Shown: positions 38,892 to 48,362 of the stretch, piece by piece | Layout: each line of letters opens with the position of its first letter | Position numbering within the stretch: position 1 is the first letter of the stretch | Assembly (NCBI GenBank): GCA_947501635.1 | Contig: CANMWT010000001.1 | Span: 1 to 64,000, forward strand | Length of the DNA: 64,000 bases | Reading direction: 5' to 3' | Origin: an uncultured Roseobacter sp. | GTDB lineage: Bacteria > Pseudomonadota > Alphaproteobacteria > Rhodobacterales > Rhodobacteraceae | Position numbers and translations under genes: made by a program | The notes under the pieces: model-generated | What the model was told of the DNA's origin: nothing | What the model saw: the letters and a program-made list of their open reading frames with translations, nothing else | The model's database searches: none

Positions 38892-39719
38892 ATGTCCAAC
38901 GCACAGCTTGAAACCGCGATCGAAGCCGCATGGGAAGACCGCGACAGCATCACGCCTGCCACCACGGGCGAGACACGCGACGCCATTGAGGCCACTTTGG
39001 CCGCGCTGGACAGCGGCAGCCTGCGCGTGGCCGAGCCAACAGCGAGCGGAGACTGGCACGTCAACCAATGGGCCAAGAAGGCGGTGCTGCTGGGCTTTCG
39101 GATCAAGGACATGGAAATGCAATCCGGTGGCCCGCAGGGCGGCGGCTGGTGGGACAAGGTCGACAGCAAGTTTGCAGGCTGGGACGACGCGCAGTGGACT
39201 TCGGCCGGTTTCCGTGCCGTGCCGAACTGTGTTGTGCGCAAGTCGGCCTATATCGCGCCGGGTGTGGTGTTGATGCCGTCTTTTGTGAACCTTGGTGCCT
39301 ATGTGGACGAAGGCACCATGGTCGATACCTGGGCCACGGTCGGTTCCTGCGCGCAGATTGGCAAGAACGTGCACCTGTCGGGTGGCGTGGGTATTGGCGG
39401 CGTGCTGGAGCCGATGCAGGCGGGCCCCACGATCATCGAGGACAACTGCTTTATCGGTGCGCGTTCGGAAGTTGTCGAGGGTTGCATCGTGCGCGAGGGG
39501 TCGGTTCTGGGCATGGGTGTCTTCATCGGCAAGTCAACCAAGATCGTGGATCGCGAAACCGGCGAGTTCACCTATGGCGAGGTACCGGCGGGCTCCGTGG
39601 TGGTAGCAGGTTCCATGCCGTCAAAGAACGGTGTGAACCTGTACTGCGCGGTGATCGTCAAGAAGGTGGATGCGCAAACACGTTCAAAAACCTCGATCAA
39701 CGAGTTGCTGCGCGACTGA
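38892..39719 (+). CDS. dapD: 2,3,4,5-tetrahydropyridine-2,6-dicarboxylate N-succinyltransferase
   Basis: 275 residues from ATG 38892. The N-terminal helical domain ([17 protein letters not shown]) is followed by a left-handed beta-helix of hexapeptide repeats (about residues 110-230) with [20 protein letters not shown] and [20 protein letters not shown], which are DapD-specific. It succinylates tetrahydrodipicolinate in lysine/diaminopimelate synthesis. The partner dapE is 2.7 kb downstream with unrelated genes between. Confidence 0.96.
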   Translation: MSNAQLETAIEAAWEDRDSITPATTGETRDAIEATLAALDSGSLRVAEPTASGDWHVNQWAKKAVLLGFRIKDMEMQSGGPQGGGWWDKVDSKFAGWDDAQWTSAGFRAVPNCVVRKSAYIAPGVVLMPSFVNLGAYVDEGTMVDTWATVGSCAQIGKNVHLSGGVGIGGVLEPMQAGPTIIEDNCFIGARSEVVEGCIVREGSVLGMGVFIGKSTKIVDRETGEFTYGEVPAGSVVVAGSMPSKNGVNLYCAVIVKKVDAQTRSKTSINELLRD

Positions 39720-39738
39720 ATTTAACGCTTCGTTAGCA

Positions 39739-39760
39739 CTTGGGGCGGTTTCGCCCCAAG
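39739..39760 (+). terminator. Hairpin downstream of dapD
   Basis: Nine-pair stem CTTGGGGCG (39739-39747) and CGCCCCAAG (39752-39760) with a GTTT loop, 19 bases past the dapD stop. No T tract follows, so it may stabilise the message or be a non-canonical terminator. Confidence 0.5.
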
Positions 39761-39824
39761 AATACCCGCCAATCGCCAGACCGGCGATACAATCCCGCCC
39801 GGTTGTCTGCGTACTGCTGCGGGC

Positions 39825-40736
39825 ATGCGAAAGATTGCAGCCCCCATCACCTTTCAAACCATGCAGGTTGTCTCAGACTTGCAAAGTGCGGCGGCGACCG
39901 GGTTTTCCGGGCTCGCACCTTTTCTGAGTCCCGGTCTGAAAGCGCCTTTGCGCCGGTTGATCTTTGAACAGGAGTGCAAGATGACCGCAGACGATGCGCG
40001 GCTGTTGCATCCCGAACTGATGATGGTCGCATCGATGCCCGACCAGAACCACTCTGCGTTCATGGCGGCCACCATCGTGCTGCTGTCGGACCGGTTGCAA
40101 TACGGATCCGGCGAGGATGATCTGTTCTGGAACTGGGATGCCTTTCAGGAGCGCTACCGCGAGGCCCCGTCGCCTGTGCGCGCCGCGCTGATGAATGGCT
40201 TCCGCTGTGCCCATAGACTGAAATTGGTCAAACTTGACCATTTGCCCGGCGGAACGGATTTGCGCACCTACGACGAAGACGATTTGCGCCGGTTACTCAA
40301 GATCATCGCGCGCTCCATGACTGACGAGTTGCGCGAAACGGTTGTCGAAATGGCACCTGAGGTTATCCGCGAGGTGCACCGCAAAGCGCTCGACAACTGT
40401 TTGCGCGGCAGCTGCCTGCTGTCGGAATTCGGCAGCTGGTTTCCTGCCGAGGTCGTGGAACAGGTGTCGCTTGATCCGGGGCATCCGGCCTATGCCGCCT
40501 GCACGGCGCTTATGATCCTAGATGCCATTGAAACGGGCGACAGTCAGGGCAAGATGGCCTTCCGCTATGAAGAACATGCTGATGGCTACATCCTGTTGCC
40601 AACAGAGATTCGTGTGCCGTTGCTGGCCGGTATGCGGCATCTGCACGAAATGGAGAGCGACTGGCAGCCCTATTCAGACTGGTTGCCCGAGCAGCGGCGG
40701 GACAAAGCCATTGTGATGCCTTTCGCCAAGCCCTAA
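39825..40736 (+). CDS. Hypothetical protein, Roseobacter-type
   Basis: 303 residues from ATG 39825, or 251 from ATG 39981, which has a clearer CAGGAG nine bases upstream. I do not recognise a family. It is soluble and acidic with no signal peptide, and it has helical segments around RYREAPSPVRAALMNGFRCAHRLKLV and DDLRRLLKIIARSMTDELRE. The next gene starts ten bases after its stop, so they form a pair. Confidence 0.6.
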   Translation: MRKIAAPITFQTMQVVSDLQSAAATGFSGLAPFLSPGLKAPLRRLIFEQECKMTADDARLLHPELMMVASMPDQNHSAFMAATIVLLSDRLQYGSGEDDLFWNWDAFQERYREAPSPVRAALMNGFRCAHRLKLVKLDHLPGGTDLRTYDEDDLRRLLKIIARSMTDELRETVVEMAPEVIREVHRKALDNCLRGSCLLSEFGSWFPAEVVEQVSLDPGHPAYAACTALMILDAIETGDSQGKMAFRYEEHADGYILLPTEIRVPLLAGMRHLHEMESDWQPYSDWLPEQRRDKAIVMPFAKP

Positions 40737-40745
40737 GGAGGGAGG

Positions 40746-41099
40746 ATGGCAAAGGACAAGAAAAATTCGCGGCAGCAGGTCTATACGCTGGTTGTTCAGA
40801 TCGGACGCAAAAAGGGAGACGGGCTGCCCAAAGATGCTTCGGGCGCGGGGCTTGTGGTCTATGCCAGCGGCGTAGACGAGGCCGAAGCGGTGCGTGAAAC
40901 GGTCGCGATTCTGAAGCAGGCCGATACCGCGCCGCTGGATGTCACCGGCTATGGAACGCTGGACGAACGCCTGAACGAAGGACATGAGATCAGCGCTGAA
41001 GAGCGCGCGCTGATGGAGCGGGCGCTGGCAGAGAATGCTGTGATCGTGGCACAGGTCGAGCCGTTCTTCGGCGCGCTGCCCGAACCGTCAGAAGGTTAA
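40746..41099 (+). CDS. Small hypothetical protein
   Basis: 117 residues, ATG with a strong GGAGGGAGG in front. A basic N-terminus (MAKDKKNSRQQ) is followed by a beta strand YTLVVQIGRK, then an alternating alpha/beta pattern ending in IVAQVEPFFGALPEP. The sequence is soluble. It could be a small ferredoxin-like domain, but I cannot name a family. Coupled to the preceding hypothetical gene. The stop overlaps the convergent Hint gene through a shared TTAA. Confidence 0.6.
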   Translation: MAKDKKNSRQQVYTLVVQIGRKKGDGLPKDASGAGLVVYASGVDEAEAVRETVAILKQADTAPLDVTGYGTLDERLNEGHEISAEERALMERALAENAVIVAQVEPFFGALPEPSEG

Positions 41100-42190
41100 G
41101 CCGCGCGCTGCCGTGCCAGATGGATTGCATCGTACCATTTAAGCTCTTTGAACGCAGCCTGCCCGTGTTCGGGCAAGGTCTTGCGATCAATTCCACTAAG
41201 CAGTGTTGTCGCCAAGACCTGCGGTTTTCGCCGTAAACGCCCGATATAGAGACTTTCCACACTGGTGCCCGCCACGATCATGGCCTGATGCGCCGGTAGA
41301 ATGAACTGATGGTAGTGCATGGTTGGCTGGGCCCGCTCTGCCCGTGCCGCAAACCCGTTCACAAGGTGGCGGGCGGGGACCAGAACCGCCTCTTGATTGA
41401 ACAGGTATTCAACTTCGGACCCGTCAATAACCAACCTCTGCTGCGGGGCCACCAAAGTGTCTTGCAACAGGCCAAAGTAGGGCGTGCGCAGACGCACCGG
41501 CGCAAAACTGCCGCGCGCCGGCAGGGTGCGTTCAATGCAATGCAGAATCGGCACTGCTTCGCCGTCGCGGGTGATGACCGTATCACCCCGTTTCAGATCG
41601 CGTGCGGCCTTATAGCCCCACGGCGTCTCGATCATTGTGTCAGAGCCCAGCGTCGGCGTTGGTCCGACGGGCTCGACCGTGTCTGACAGAGCGGCGAAAA
41701 CCATGTCCTTGTCGAAAGTCTGGTCGCCACGCCCCATTATCAGATCGCGCAGCGCGCCCAGTGGCACAGGCTTGATGCCGGTGACCGCCACCGTACTGAT
41801 TTGGTCGGTTTCCGGGCGTTCCACCGTCAGGTGGGCCAGCCCCTTTGGGGCGTCCCAGCAGAAAGTAACGCGCAGAACATCTGTGCGCGCGGAAAGGCTG
41901 TGTTGCAGAGCGGCATGCGCGATATGCTCGCCCTCGACCTGTACCAGAGACACCCCGCCACCGGGAATGGCCTGAAAGTTCAGGCTGCGTTGGTCTGGCC
42001 AGCTTTGGCTGAAGCCAAACAGCGTGTGGGGCCGCCGGTCGGGTGTCATGCGCGTCTCAAACAGCAGCGATCCGCGCGACAGCATATAGTCGTCGGCCGC
42101 AGGGTGTCTGCGACGGTCGATGCGGTCCGCACCGATGCCGCGCAGCGAAAATCGCCGCTCTGTCTGATCCGCAAGGCCCAGCCAGCTCAA
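41096..42190 (-). CDS. Hint-domain (Hedgehog/intein-type) protein
   Basis: 364 residues from a TTG at 42190 with TAAGG eight bases upstream. The C-terminal half is the Hint_2-type domain common in roseobacters: SDTMIETPWGYKAARDLKRG, DTVITRDGEAVPILHCIERT, and histidines in YHQFILPAHQAMIVAG. In a canonical Hint domain a Cys begins the motif. Here the position is Gly-Ser, so autoprocessing by the usual thioester may not occur. The N-terminal half (about 150 residues) is unfamiliar. Such proteins are often linked to secreted RTX products, but none adjoins this gene. Confidence 0.65.
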   Translation of the reverse strand: MSWLGLADQTERRFSLRGIGADRIDRRRHPAADDYMLSRGSLLFETRMTPDRRPHTLFGFSQSWPDQRSLNFQAIPGGGVSLVQVEGEHIAHAALQHSLSARTDVLRVTFCWDAPKGLAHLTVERPETDQISTVAVTGIKPVPLGALRDLIMGRGDQTFDKDMVFAALSDTVEPVGPTPTLGSDTMIETPWGYKAARDLKRGDTVITRDGEAVPILHCIERTLPARGSFAPVRLRTPYFGLLQDTLVAPQQRLVIDGSEVEYLFNQEAVLVPARHLVNGFAARAERAQPTMHYHQFILPAHQAMIVAGTSVESLYIGRLRRKPQVLATTLLSGIDRKTLPEHGQAAFKELKWYDAIHLARQRAA

Positions 42191-42463
42191 CGCTGTGGCC
42201 TTACGACAGAAAAATGGTGGGTGTTTGCCTGTCTCACCCCGGTGCCCTTGTCATGCCCCACAACCGTGGCGCAGTTACTGCATTTTTGCGCACACCCGAC
42301 CGGTATTTTTACCGTGTTCTCGTGGATGCATTCGCCTCTTGCGTGAATCTAACATGCAATGGGGGTGACTGTTAAGACTTTCGTAATTCTTTGACCGGTG
42401 GCCTTGCAGCTTTTGGCGGGACCTGTAGGAAAGATGGGCACCAACCCGCCCGAAGGAGACATC

Positions 42464-43609
42464 ATGGCCCCTGTTGACCCCGTGGACCTGACCGCCGATC
42501 TGGTCCGTTGCGCGTCGGTGACGCCGGCGGATGAAGGAGCGTTGGATATCCTGCACAAACTGCTGAGCGATGCGGGTTTTGACTGTGCATGGGCGGACCG
42601 TGGTGGCATTCGCAACCTTTTTGCGCGTTGGGGGCCCGTAGGCCATGCCAGGACCTTTGGATTCAACGGGCACACGGATGTGGTGCCGATCGGCGATCCG
42701 ACGGATTGGACCATGCCACCCTTCGGCGCGGAGATCACAGATGGTATCATGTATGGACGCGGCACGACCGACATGAAGTCGGGTGTTGCCGCCTTTGCAG
42801 CCGCCGCTGTCGACTTTGTCCGCGATACGCCGCCGGACGGAGCGGTTGTTCTGGCGATCACCGGCGACGAAGAGGCGGATGCAATCGACGGAACGCGTGC
42901 GCTGTTGGATTACATGGATGCTCAGGGCGAACGGATGTCGGTCTGTCTGGTGGGAGAGCCCACCTGCCCGGAGCGTATGGGCGATATGATGAAGATCGGG
43001 CGCCGTGGGTCCATGACCGCCTGGGTCACGGTGACTGGCAAGCAGGGGCATTCGGCCTATCCGCACCGGGCGCTGAACCCTTTGCCTGCGATGATGCGTC
43101 TGATGGATCGGCTTGCCAGTCGCAGGCTGGACGAGGGCACCGATTACTTTGATCCGTCGACGCTTGCGATTGTAACGGTGGACACAGGCAATCCGGCGAC
43201 AAATGTGATCCCGGCGAGCACGCGCGCAGCAGTAAACATCCGTTTTAACGATCAGCATAGCAGCGCATCGCTGTCCGACTGGATCAGGCAAGAGATCGCC
43301 AAGTTAGAGACTGAATTTGGCGTCAAAACGGAGCTGAAGATCAAAGTTTCGGGCGAGAGTTTTGTGACGCCACCGGGCGATTTATCGGATCTTGTCGCGG
43401 CGGCGGTTACCGCCGAGACGGGGGTGACGCCTGCGTTAAGCACCACGGGTGGCACCTCTGACGCGCGTTTTGTCAAAAGTCACTGTCCCGTTGTCGAATT
43501 CGGTCTGGTCGGTCAGTCGATGCATCAAGTGGATGAACACGTGCACGTCGATCATATCCGTCAGCTCAAGCAAATCTACATGCGCATCCTGTCCGACTAC
43601 TTTGCATGA
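42464..43609 (+). CDS. dapE: Succinyl-diaminopimelate desuccinylase
   Basis: 381 residues from ATG 42464 with GAAGGAGAC upstream. M20 peptidase family: the metal-binding His in [24 protein letters not shown], catalytic Glu in [20 protein letters not shown], and the final His in [11 protein letters not shown]. It releases succinate to give LL-diaminopimelate for lysine and peptidoglycan. It overlaps the next gene by four bases (ATGA). Confidence 0.95.
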   Translation: MAPVDPVDLTADLVRCASVTPADEGALDILHKLLSDAGFDCAWADRGGIRNLFARWGPVGHARTFGFNGHTDVVPIGDPTDWTMPPFGAEITDGIMYGRGTTDMKSGVAAFAAAAVDFVRDTPPDGAVVLAITGDEEADAIDGTRALLDYMDAQGERMSVCLVGEPTCPERMGDMMKIGRRGSMTAWVTVTGKQGHSAYPHRALNPLPAMMRLMDRLASRRLDEGTDYFDPSTLAIVTVDTGNPATNVIPASTRAAVNIRFNDQHSSASLSDWIRQEIAKLETEFGVKTELKIKVSGESFVTPPGDLSDLVAAAVTAETGVTPALSTTGGTSDARFVKSHCPVVEFGLVGQSMHQVDEHVHVDHIRQLKQIYMRILSDYFA

Positions 43610-44205
43610 GGCGCACCCTTGTCATTATGGTCAAGGAACCTCGTCCGGGGCGGGTCAAGACACGTCTGGCGCGCGATATCGGCGCGACGGCGGCAGCGTG
43701 GTGGTTCCGTCATCAGGTGGCGCGTCTGGTCCGGCGGCTGCGCGATCCGCGCTGGCGCATTGTGCTGGCCGTCACCCCCGACCGCGCAGGGCTTGCAAGC
43801 AGGGTCTGGCCCGATGATATCCCCAGGTGGCCGCAGGGGCGGGGTGAGCTGGGCCAGCGCATGGCGCGCATGTTGCAGGCTGCGCCGTGTGGGCCAGTCT
43901 GTGTGATCGGCGCGGATATCCCCGGGATCAAGCGGCGCCATATCGCGCGCGCCTTTCGCGCCTTGGGGTCGGCAGAGGCGGTTTTCGGCCCTGCGCCTGA
44001 CGGGGGCTACTGGCTGATCGGGCTTGCCAAGAGGCGGCCGGCGCCGCGCGCGTTGTTTGAGGGCGTGCGCTGGTCGTCAGAACATGCCCTGTCGGATACG
44101 GTTGCAACGCTCAGCGGCTTTCGGATCGCATACGTTGACTGTCTGCGCGATGTGGACACTGTGGACGATTTGCGCATGACGGCAGAGGGTGCCCGTGCTA
44201 CCTGA
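43606..44205 (+). CDS. DUF2064/TIGR04282-type glycosyltransferase-like protein
   Basis: 199 residues. It opens [23 protein letters not shown], the nucleotide-binding signature of this GT-A-like family (KxPxxGxVKTRL). [19 protein letters not shown] and [14 protein letters not shown] follow, with an acidic metal-binding pair in GADIP. It ends [14 protein letters not shown], as in molybdenum-cofactor nucleotidyltransferase relatives. The substrate is unknown. Translationally coupled to dapE. Confidence 0.8.
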   Translation: MRRTLVIMVKEPRPGRVKTRLARDIGATAAAWWFRHQVARLVRRLRDPRWRIVLAVTPDRAGLASRVWPDDIPRWPQGRGELGQRMARMLQAAPCGPVCVIGADIPGIKRRHIARAFRALGSAEAVFGPAPDGGYWLIGLAKRRPAPRALFEGVRWSSEHALSDTVATLSGFRIAYVDCLRDVDTVDDLRMTAEGARAT

Positions 44206-44210
44206 GAGGA

Positions 44211-46466
44211 ATGAGCAGGCTCCCGACAAAATCAGATGTCCTTGAGTGGATCGAACAGAACCCGACCCAAACCGCCAAACGCGATATTGCCAAGGCGTTT
44301 GGCATCAAGGGGGCGGCACGCATTGACCTGAAACGTGTGCTCAAAGAGCTTGAGGCCGAGGGGCATCTGGAGAAACGTAAACGCAGCTATCAGGACCCGG
44401 ACCGTTTGCCGCCTGTTAGCGTGTTGCAGATCACCGGCCCGGATGCGGATGGCGACCTGTTTGCCAAGCCGATGGAGTGGCGTGGCGAAGGGAAGGAGCC
44501 GCTGGTTCTTGTTATTCCGCGCGCCTCGGACCCTGCCTTGGGCGCGGGAGACCGTATCCTCGCGCGGCTGACGCAGATCAAGAACGAAGCGCATCACTAC
44601 GAGGCGCGGCTGATCCGTCGGATCGGGACAAACCCGCGGCGCGTGGTTGGGGTGTTTCGCAAGACGGCCGAGGGTGGGCGTATCCAGCCGATTGACAAGG
44701 GTCTCGACAAGGAATGGCATGTCGAGGCGGGCGCCACGCATGGTGCCAAAGACGGAGAGCTGGTCGAGGCGGAACAGGCCGGGCCCAAGGGGCGCATGGG
44801 TCTGCCGCGCGCGCGCATCGTGGAGCGTCTGGGCGATCCGTCAGCGCCCAAGGCGGTATCGTTGATTGCGATTCATCAGCACGGCATTCCCGATAGCTTT
44901 CCCGATGCGGCGATCGCCGAAGCGGACCGTGCCAAACCTGTGGCGCTGAACGGGCGTGAAGATCTGCGCGATCTGCCCTTGATCACCATTGATCCGTCTG
45001 ATGCCCGCGACCATGACGATGCGTGCTATGCCCATGCGGATGAGGATCCGAAAAACGCGGGCGGGCATGTGGTCTGGGTGGCGATTGCGGATGTAGCTGC
45101 CTACGTCACGGCGGGCAGTGCATTGGACCGTGAAGCACGCAAGCGGGGCAACTCGACCTATTTCCCCGACCGCGTGGTGCCGATGCTGCCTGACCGTCTG
45201 TCGGGGGACCTTTGCTCGTTACACGAAGGGGTACCGCGCGCCTGTATTGCCGTGCGTATGGTGCTGGATGCTGCTGGCAACAAACTGGGCCACAGTTTCC
45301 ACCGCGCGTTGATGCGCTCGCCTGCATCGCTGCACTATGACGAGGTGCAGGCCGCAATTGATGGCCAGCCGAATGATCGTACCGCGCCTTTGTTAGAGCC
45401 TGTTTTGCAGCCGCTGTACGCAGCATATCATGCTTTGATGCAGGCCCGCGCACGCCGCCAGCCGCTTGAGCTGGACCTGCCGGAACGGCAGATTGTCCTT
45501 GCGGATGACGGCACTGTGACGTCGGTGCGTTTCAAGGAACGTCTGGATGCACACCGGTTGATCGAAGAGTTCATGGTGCTTGCCAATGTCTCTGCAGCCG
45601 AAACGCTGATTGCCAAAAAGGTACCGTTGGTTTTTCGGGTCCACGAAGAGCCGAGTCCGGAAAAGCTGGATGCGCTGCGTGAAACGGCCAAGGCCAGCGG
45701 ATATACGCTGGCCAAGGGGCAGGTCCTCAAGACCGCGCATCTTAACCGGTTGCTGAACGATGCTGCAGGTTCGGACGATGCAGAGATCATCAATATGACC
45801 ACCCTGCGATCCATGACGCAGGCCTACTACAGCCCCGACAATCTGGGGCATTTCGGATTGGCATTACCGCGCTATGCGCATTTTACCTCGCCGATCCGCC
45901 GTTACGCCGACCTTGTGGTGCACCGCGCGCTGATTGCCGCGCACGGGTGGGGGAAGGATGGGCTTCGGGTTGAGGATCACGAAGAGCTGGAGCAGATCGG
46001 CACGCATATATCTGAAACAGAGCGCCGGTCCATGGTGGCGGAACGCGATACGACCGACAGGTATCTGGCGTCCTACCTGAGCGAGCGAGTTGGCAATGAA
46101 TTCACGGGACGCATCAGCGGTATTGCGCGGTTCGGCATCTTCGTAAAGCTGGACGAGACCGGCGCAGACGGGCTTGTTCCCATGCGCTCTATCGGCAACG
46201 AGTACTTTCATTTCGACGCTGAGGCGAACACGCTGATGGGGGCGGACAGTGGCCAGATTATCAGCCTTGGTCAACGCGCGACAGTCAGACTGGCCGAGGC
46301 AACTCCCGTCACCGGCGGCATAGCGTTGGAGCTTCTGGCGCTGGAAGGAACGAAGCTTGCGCAGGGCAGCCGGTCTCCGGCGGGGCGGTCACCGCGGCGC
46401 CGAAGTGTCAAGGCAAAGCGGAAATCCGACAAGATCAAGCGGAAGGTAAAGCGCAGCAGACGTTAA
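44211..46466 (+). CDS. rnr: Ribonuclease R
   Basis: 751 residues. An N-terminal helix-turn-helix-like region (TKSDVLEWIEQNPTQTAKRD) precedes cold-shock domains. The RNB catalytic core has ITIDPSDARDHDDACY with four aspartates, then RYAHFTSPIRRYADLVVHR, and the S1 domain is EFTGRISGIARFGIFVKLD. A Lys/Arg-rich tail follows (KAKRKSDKIKRKVKRSRR), typical of RNase R. It degrades structured RNA 3' to 5' and matures rRNA and tmRNA. GAGAGGA lies directly against the ATG, a closer spacing than usual. Confidence 0.94.
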   Translation: MSRLPTKSDVLEWIEQNPTQTAKRDIAKAFGIKGAARIDLKRVLKELEAEGHLEKRKRSYQDPDRLPPVSVLQITGPDADGDLFAKPMEWRGEGKEPLVLVIPRASDPALGAGDRILARLTQIKNEAHHYEARLIRRIGTNPRRVVGVFRKTAEGGRIQPIDKGLDKEWHVEAGATHGAKDGELVEAEQAGPKGRMGLPRARIVERLGDPSAPKAVSLIAIHQHGIPDSFPDAAIAEADRAKPVALNGREDLRDLPLITIDPSDARDHDDACYAHADEDPKNAGGHVVWVAIADVAAYVTAGSALDREARKRGNSTYFPDRVVPMLPDRLSGDLCSLHEGVPRACIAVRMVLDAAGNKLGHSFHRALMRSPASLHYDEVQAAIDGQPNDRTAPLLEPVLQPLYAAYHALMQARARRQPLELDLPERQIVLADDGTVTSVRFKERLDAHRLIEEFMVLANVSAAETLIAKKVPLVFRVHEEPSPEKLDALRETAKASGYTLAKGQVLKTAHLNRLLNDAAGSDDAEIINMTTLRSMTQAYYSPDNLGHFGLALPRYAHFTSPIRRYADLVVHRALIAAHGWGKDGLRVEDHEELEQIGTHISETERRSMVAERDTTDRYLASYLSERVGNEFTGRISGIARFGIFVKLDETGADGLVPMRSIGNEYFHFDAEANTLMGADSGQIISLGQRATVRLAEATPVTGGIALELLALEGTKLAQGSRSPAGRSPRRRSVKAKRKSDKIKRKVKRSRR

Positions 46467-46518
46467 CGGTTTGCTGGCTGGCGGATCGACGCGCAACGCG
46501 TGGGGTGCCGCATAGTTT

Positions 46519-46538
46519 ACTTTTGTGAAAGCAAAAGT
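46519..46538. repeat. Inverted repeat between rnr and the transglycosylase gene
   Basis: Perfect seven-base arms ACTTTTG (46519-46525) and CAAAAGT (46532-46538) with a TGAAAG centre. AT-rich stem without a T tract, so more like an operator than a terminator. No regulator is known for it. Confidence 0.35.
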
Positions 46539-46598
46539 CGGGCTACACTCTGCGTAACAATAAAAATCGACAGTACCCAAATCGAAGCAGGTGATCAC

Positions 46599-47966
46599 AT
46601 GTATCGCACAGGTCTTTACGCAGGCATTCTGACGGGCTTTTTCATGACCATTGTGGGCTCTGGCCCGGGTATCGCGCAGCCACAGTCGGATACCATGCGC
46701 CCGGTCTTGCGGCCTTTGGCGCTGCAGCCGACCAATATTGTCGAGGTGGCAGCGCGCGCGCAGACCCCCTTTGCCTCCCTGCGCCCCAAGCTGCGCACAG
46801 ATGCGGTTGCCTCTGCCGCCGAGATGGCCGCGCAGCTGGCGGTATCGAAGGCAGGTTTTGATGACTGGGTGGAGGGGTTCAAGGTGCGGGCCCGGCAGCA
46901 GGGCATTCGCAACAGTACGTTGGATACAGCCTTTCAGGGGGTGACCTTTGACGAGGATGTCATCAGGCGCGACCGAAATCAGTCCGAATTCAGCAAAACA
47001 ATATGGCAGTATCTCTCCAGTGCCGTGTCCGACCGCCGGATTGCCAACGGTAAGGAGGCGCTGGCGGAACACGGCCCCACGCTGGAGGCGATTGAACGCC
47101 GCTATGGCGTCGAAAAAGAGGTTGTGACCGCGGTCTGGGGGCTGGAAACCGGCTATGGCGTTTTCCGGGGGGCGAATGACGTGGTACAGGCCATGGCAAC
47201 GCTGGCCTATGAAGGGCGGCGCGGCGCGTTCTTTGAAAAGCAGTTGATTGCCGCGCTGGAGATCGTGCAAAACGGCGATACGGACCCCCGAAACATGACA
47301 GGAAGCTGGGCTGGCGCCATGGGGCACACGCAGTTTATCCCCACGTCCTATCTGGCCTATGCGGTTGATTTTGACGGTGACGGGCGACGCGACATCTGGT
47401 CCGAAGATCCCACTGACGCATTGGCGAGCACCGCCGCCTATCTGAAAAATTCAGGTTGGACCAAAGGGCAGCCCTGGGGCGTCGAGGTACAACTGCCTGC
47501 CGATTTCGACTACACGCTCGCGGACCGCAGCCTGAAAAAAAATCCCTCTGACTGGGGACGTTTGGGTGTGCGGGATATGAACGGACGCAGTGTTCGCGAT
47601 TATGGGAAAGCGTCTATTCTGCTGCCTGCAGGCGCCAAGGGCGCGGCTTTCATGATTTTTGACAACTTTGCCGCAATCGAGAAATACAACGCCGCCGATG
47701 CCTATGTGATTGGTGTGGGCCATCTTAGCGACAGGATCATGGACGGTGATCCGATCCGCGCCAGCTGGCCGTCGGATGACCGTGCGCTTAGTTTCGCCGA
47801 GCGGAAAGAGGTACAGGAGCGGCTGACGCAGGCCGGATTTGACACTCAGGGTGTTGACGGGCGCGTGGGGCCAAACACCATTGATGCGATCCGTGCGTTT
47901 CAGAAGGCAAAGGGCCTGATCCCGGACGGCTATGCGTCTATGGCGCTGTTGGAGCAGTTGCGCTGA
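46599..47966 (+). CDS. MltB-type lytic murein transglycosylase with peptidoglycan-binding domain
   Basis: 455 residues from ATG 46599. A signal peptide (TGLYAGILTGFFMTIVGSGPGIAQ) is followed by an SLT_2 domain at about residues 75-370: FDDWVEGFKVRARQQGIRN, AVWGLETGYGVFRG with catalytic Glu, and GSWAGAMGHTQFIPTSYLAYAVDFDGDGRRD. The C-terminal 60 residues are a PG_binding_1 domain (ERLTQAGFDTQGVDGRVGPN, AIRAFQKAKGLIPDG). It cleaves murein to 1,6-anhydro-muropeptides in the periplasm. No lipobox is evident, so it is probably soluble. Confidence 0.92.
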   Translation: MYRTGLYAGILTGFFMTIVGSGPGIAQPQSDTMRPVLRPLALQPTNIVEVAARAQTPFASLRPKLRTDAVASAAEMAAQLAVSKAGFDDWVEGFKVRARQQGIRNSTLDTAFQGVTFDEDVIRRDRNQSEFSKTIWQYLSSAVSDRRIANGKEALAEHGPTLEAIERRYGVEKEVVTAVWGLETGYGVFRGANDVVQAMATLAYEGRRGAFFEKQLIAALEIVQNGDTDPRNMTGSWAGAMGHTQFIPTSYLAYAVDFDGDGRRDIWSEDPTDALASTAAYLKNSGWTKGQPWGVEVQLPADFDYTLADRSLKKNPSDWGRLGVRDMNGRSVRDYGKASILLPAGAKGAAFMIFDNFAAIEKYNAADAYVIGVGHLSDRIMDGDPIRASWPSDDRALSFAERKEVQERLTQAGFDTQGVDGRVGPNTIDAIRAFQKAKGLIPDGYASMALLEQLR

Positions 47967-48362
47967 TCAGCGAAGAGCGGTCTCGAGCGCTTTGATCCGC
48001 GCGCGGGTGAGTTCGATCCGGCAGGACTGGATTTCAATACCGGTACCTGACCCGCCGCCAAAAAGTGCGCCCGCATACTCACATTGTGCGTCGCGGTAGC
48101 TTTCCCATGCCGCTTGGGCGGTGGCCAGTGCCGGTGCAGCCATATCCCGTTCCGTGATGCTGTCGAGTTCAGCGGCACTGTTTTGCGCGAAATCCAACAT
48201 CGTGGCGAGCGCTGAATCAGCAGCCTCTGCCACTTGGCTAAGACAATCGCCGATTTCGACCTGAGAACTTGCGCTGACACTGCATTCAAGCGACGGGTCC
48301 GCCTGCGCGCTGCAGGCCCAAAGGCTGGCAGCGGCGGTGACAAGTCGTATTGCCCGTGTCAC
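47967..48362 (-). CDS. LprI/DUF1311-like secreted protein
   Basis: 131 residues from a GTG at 48362 whose bases overlap the stop of the ABC permease gene (GTGA). Signal peptide AIRLVTAAASLWACSAQA, cleaved before DPSLEC. The mature part has four cysteines and the DUF1311 pattern (QVEIGDCLSQVAEAADSAL, LATAQAAWESYRDAQCEY, SCRIELTRARIKALETAL). LprI of mycobacteria inhibits lysozyme; a protective or unknown role is possible here. Its position as last gene of a polyamine transporter operon is unusual. Confidence 0.72.
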   Translation of the reverse strand: MTRAIRLVTAAASLWACSAQADPSLECSVSASSQVEIGDCLSQVAEAADSALATMLDFAQNSAAELDSITERDMAAPALATAQAAWESYRDAQCEYAGALFGGGSGTGIEIQSCRIELTRARIKALETALR

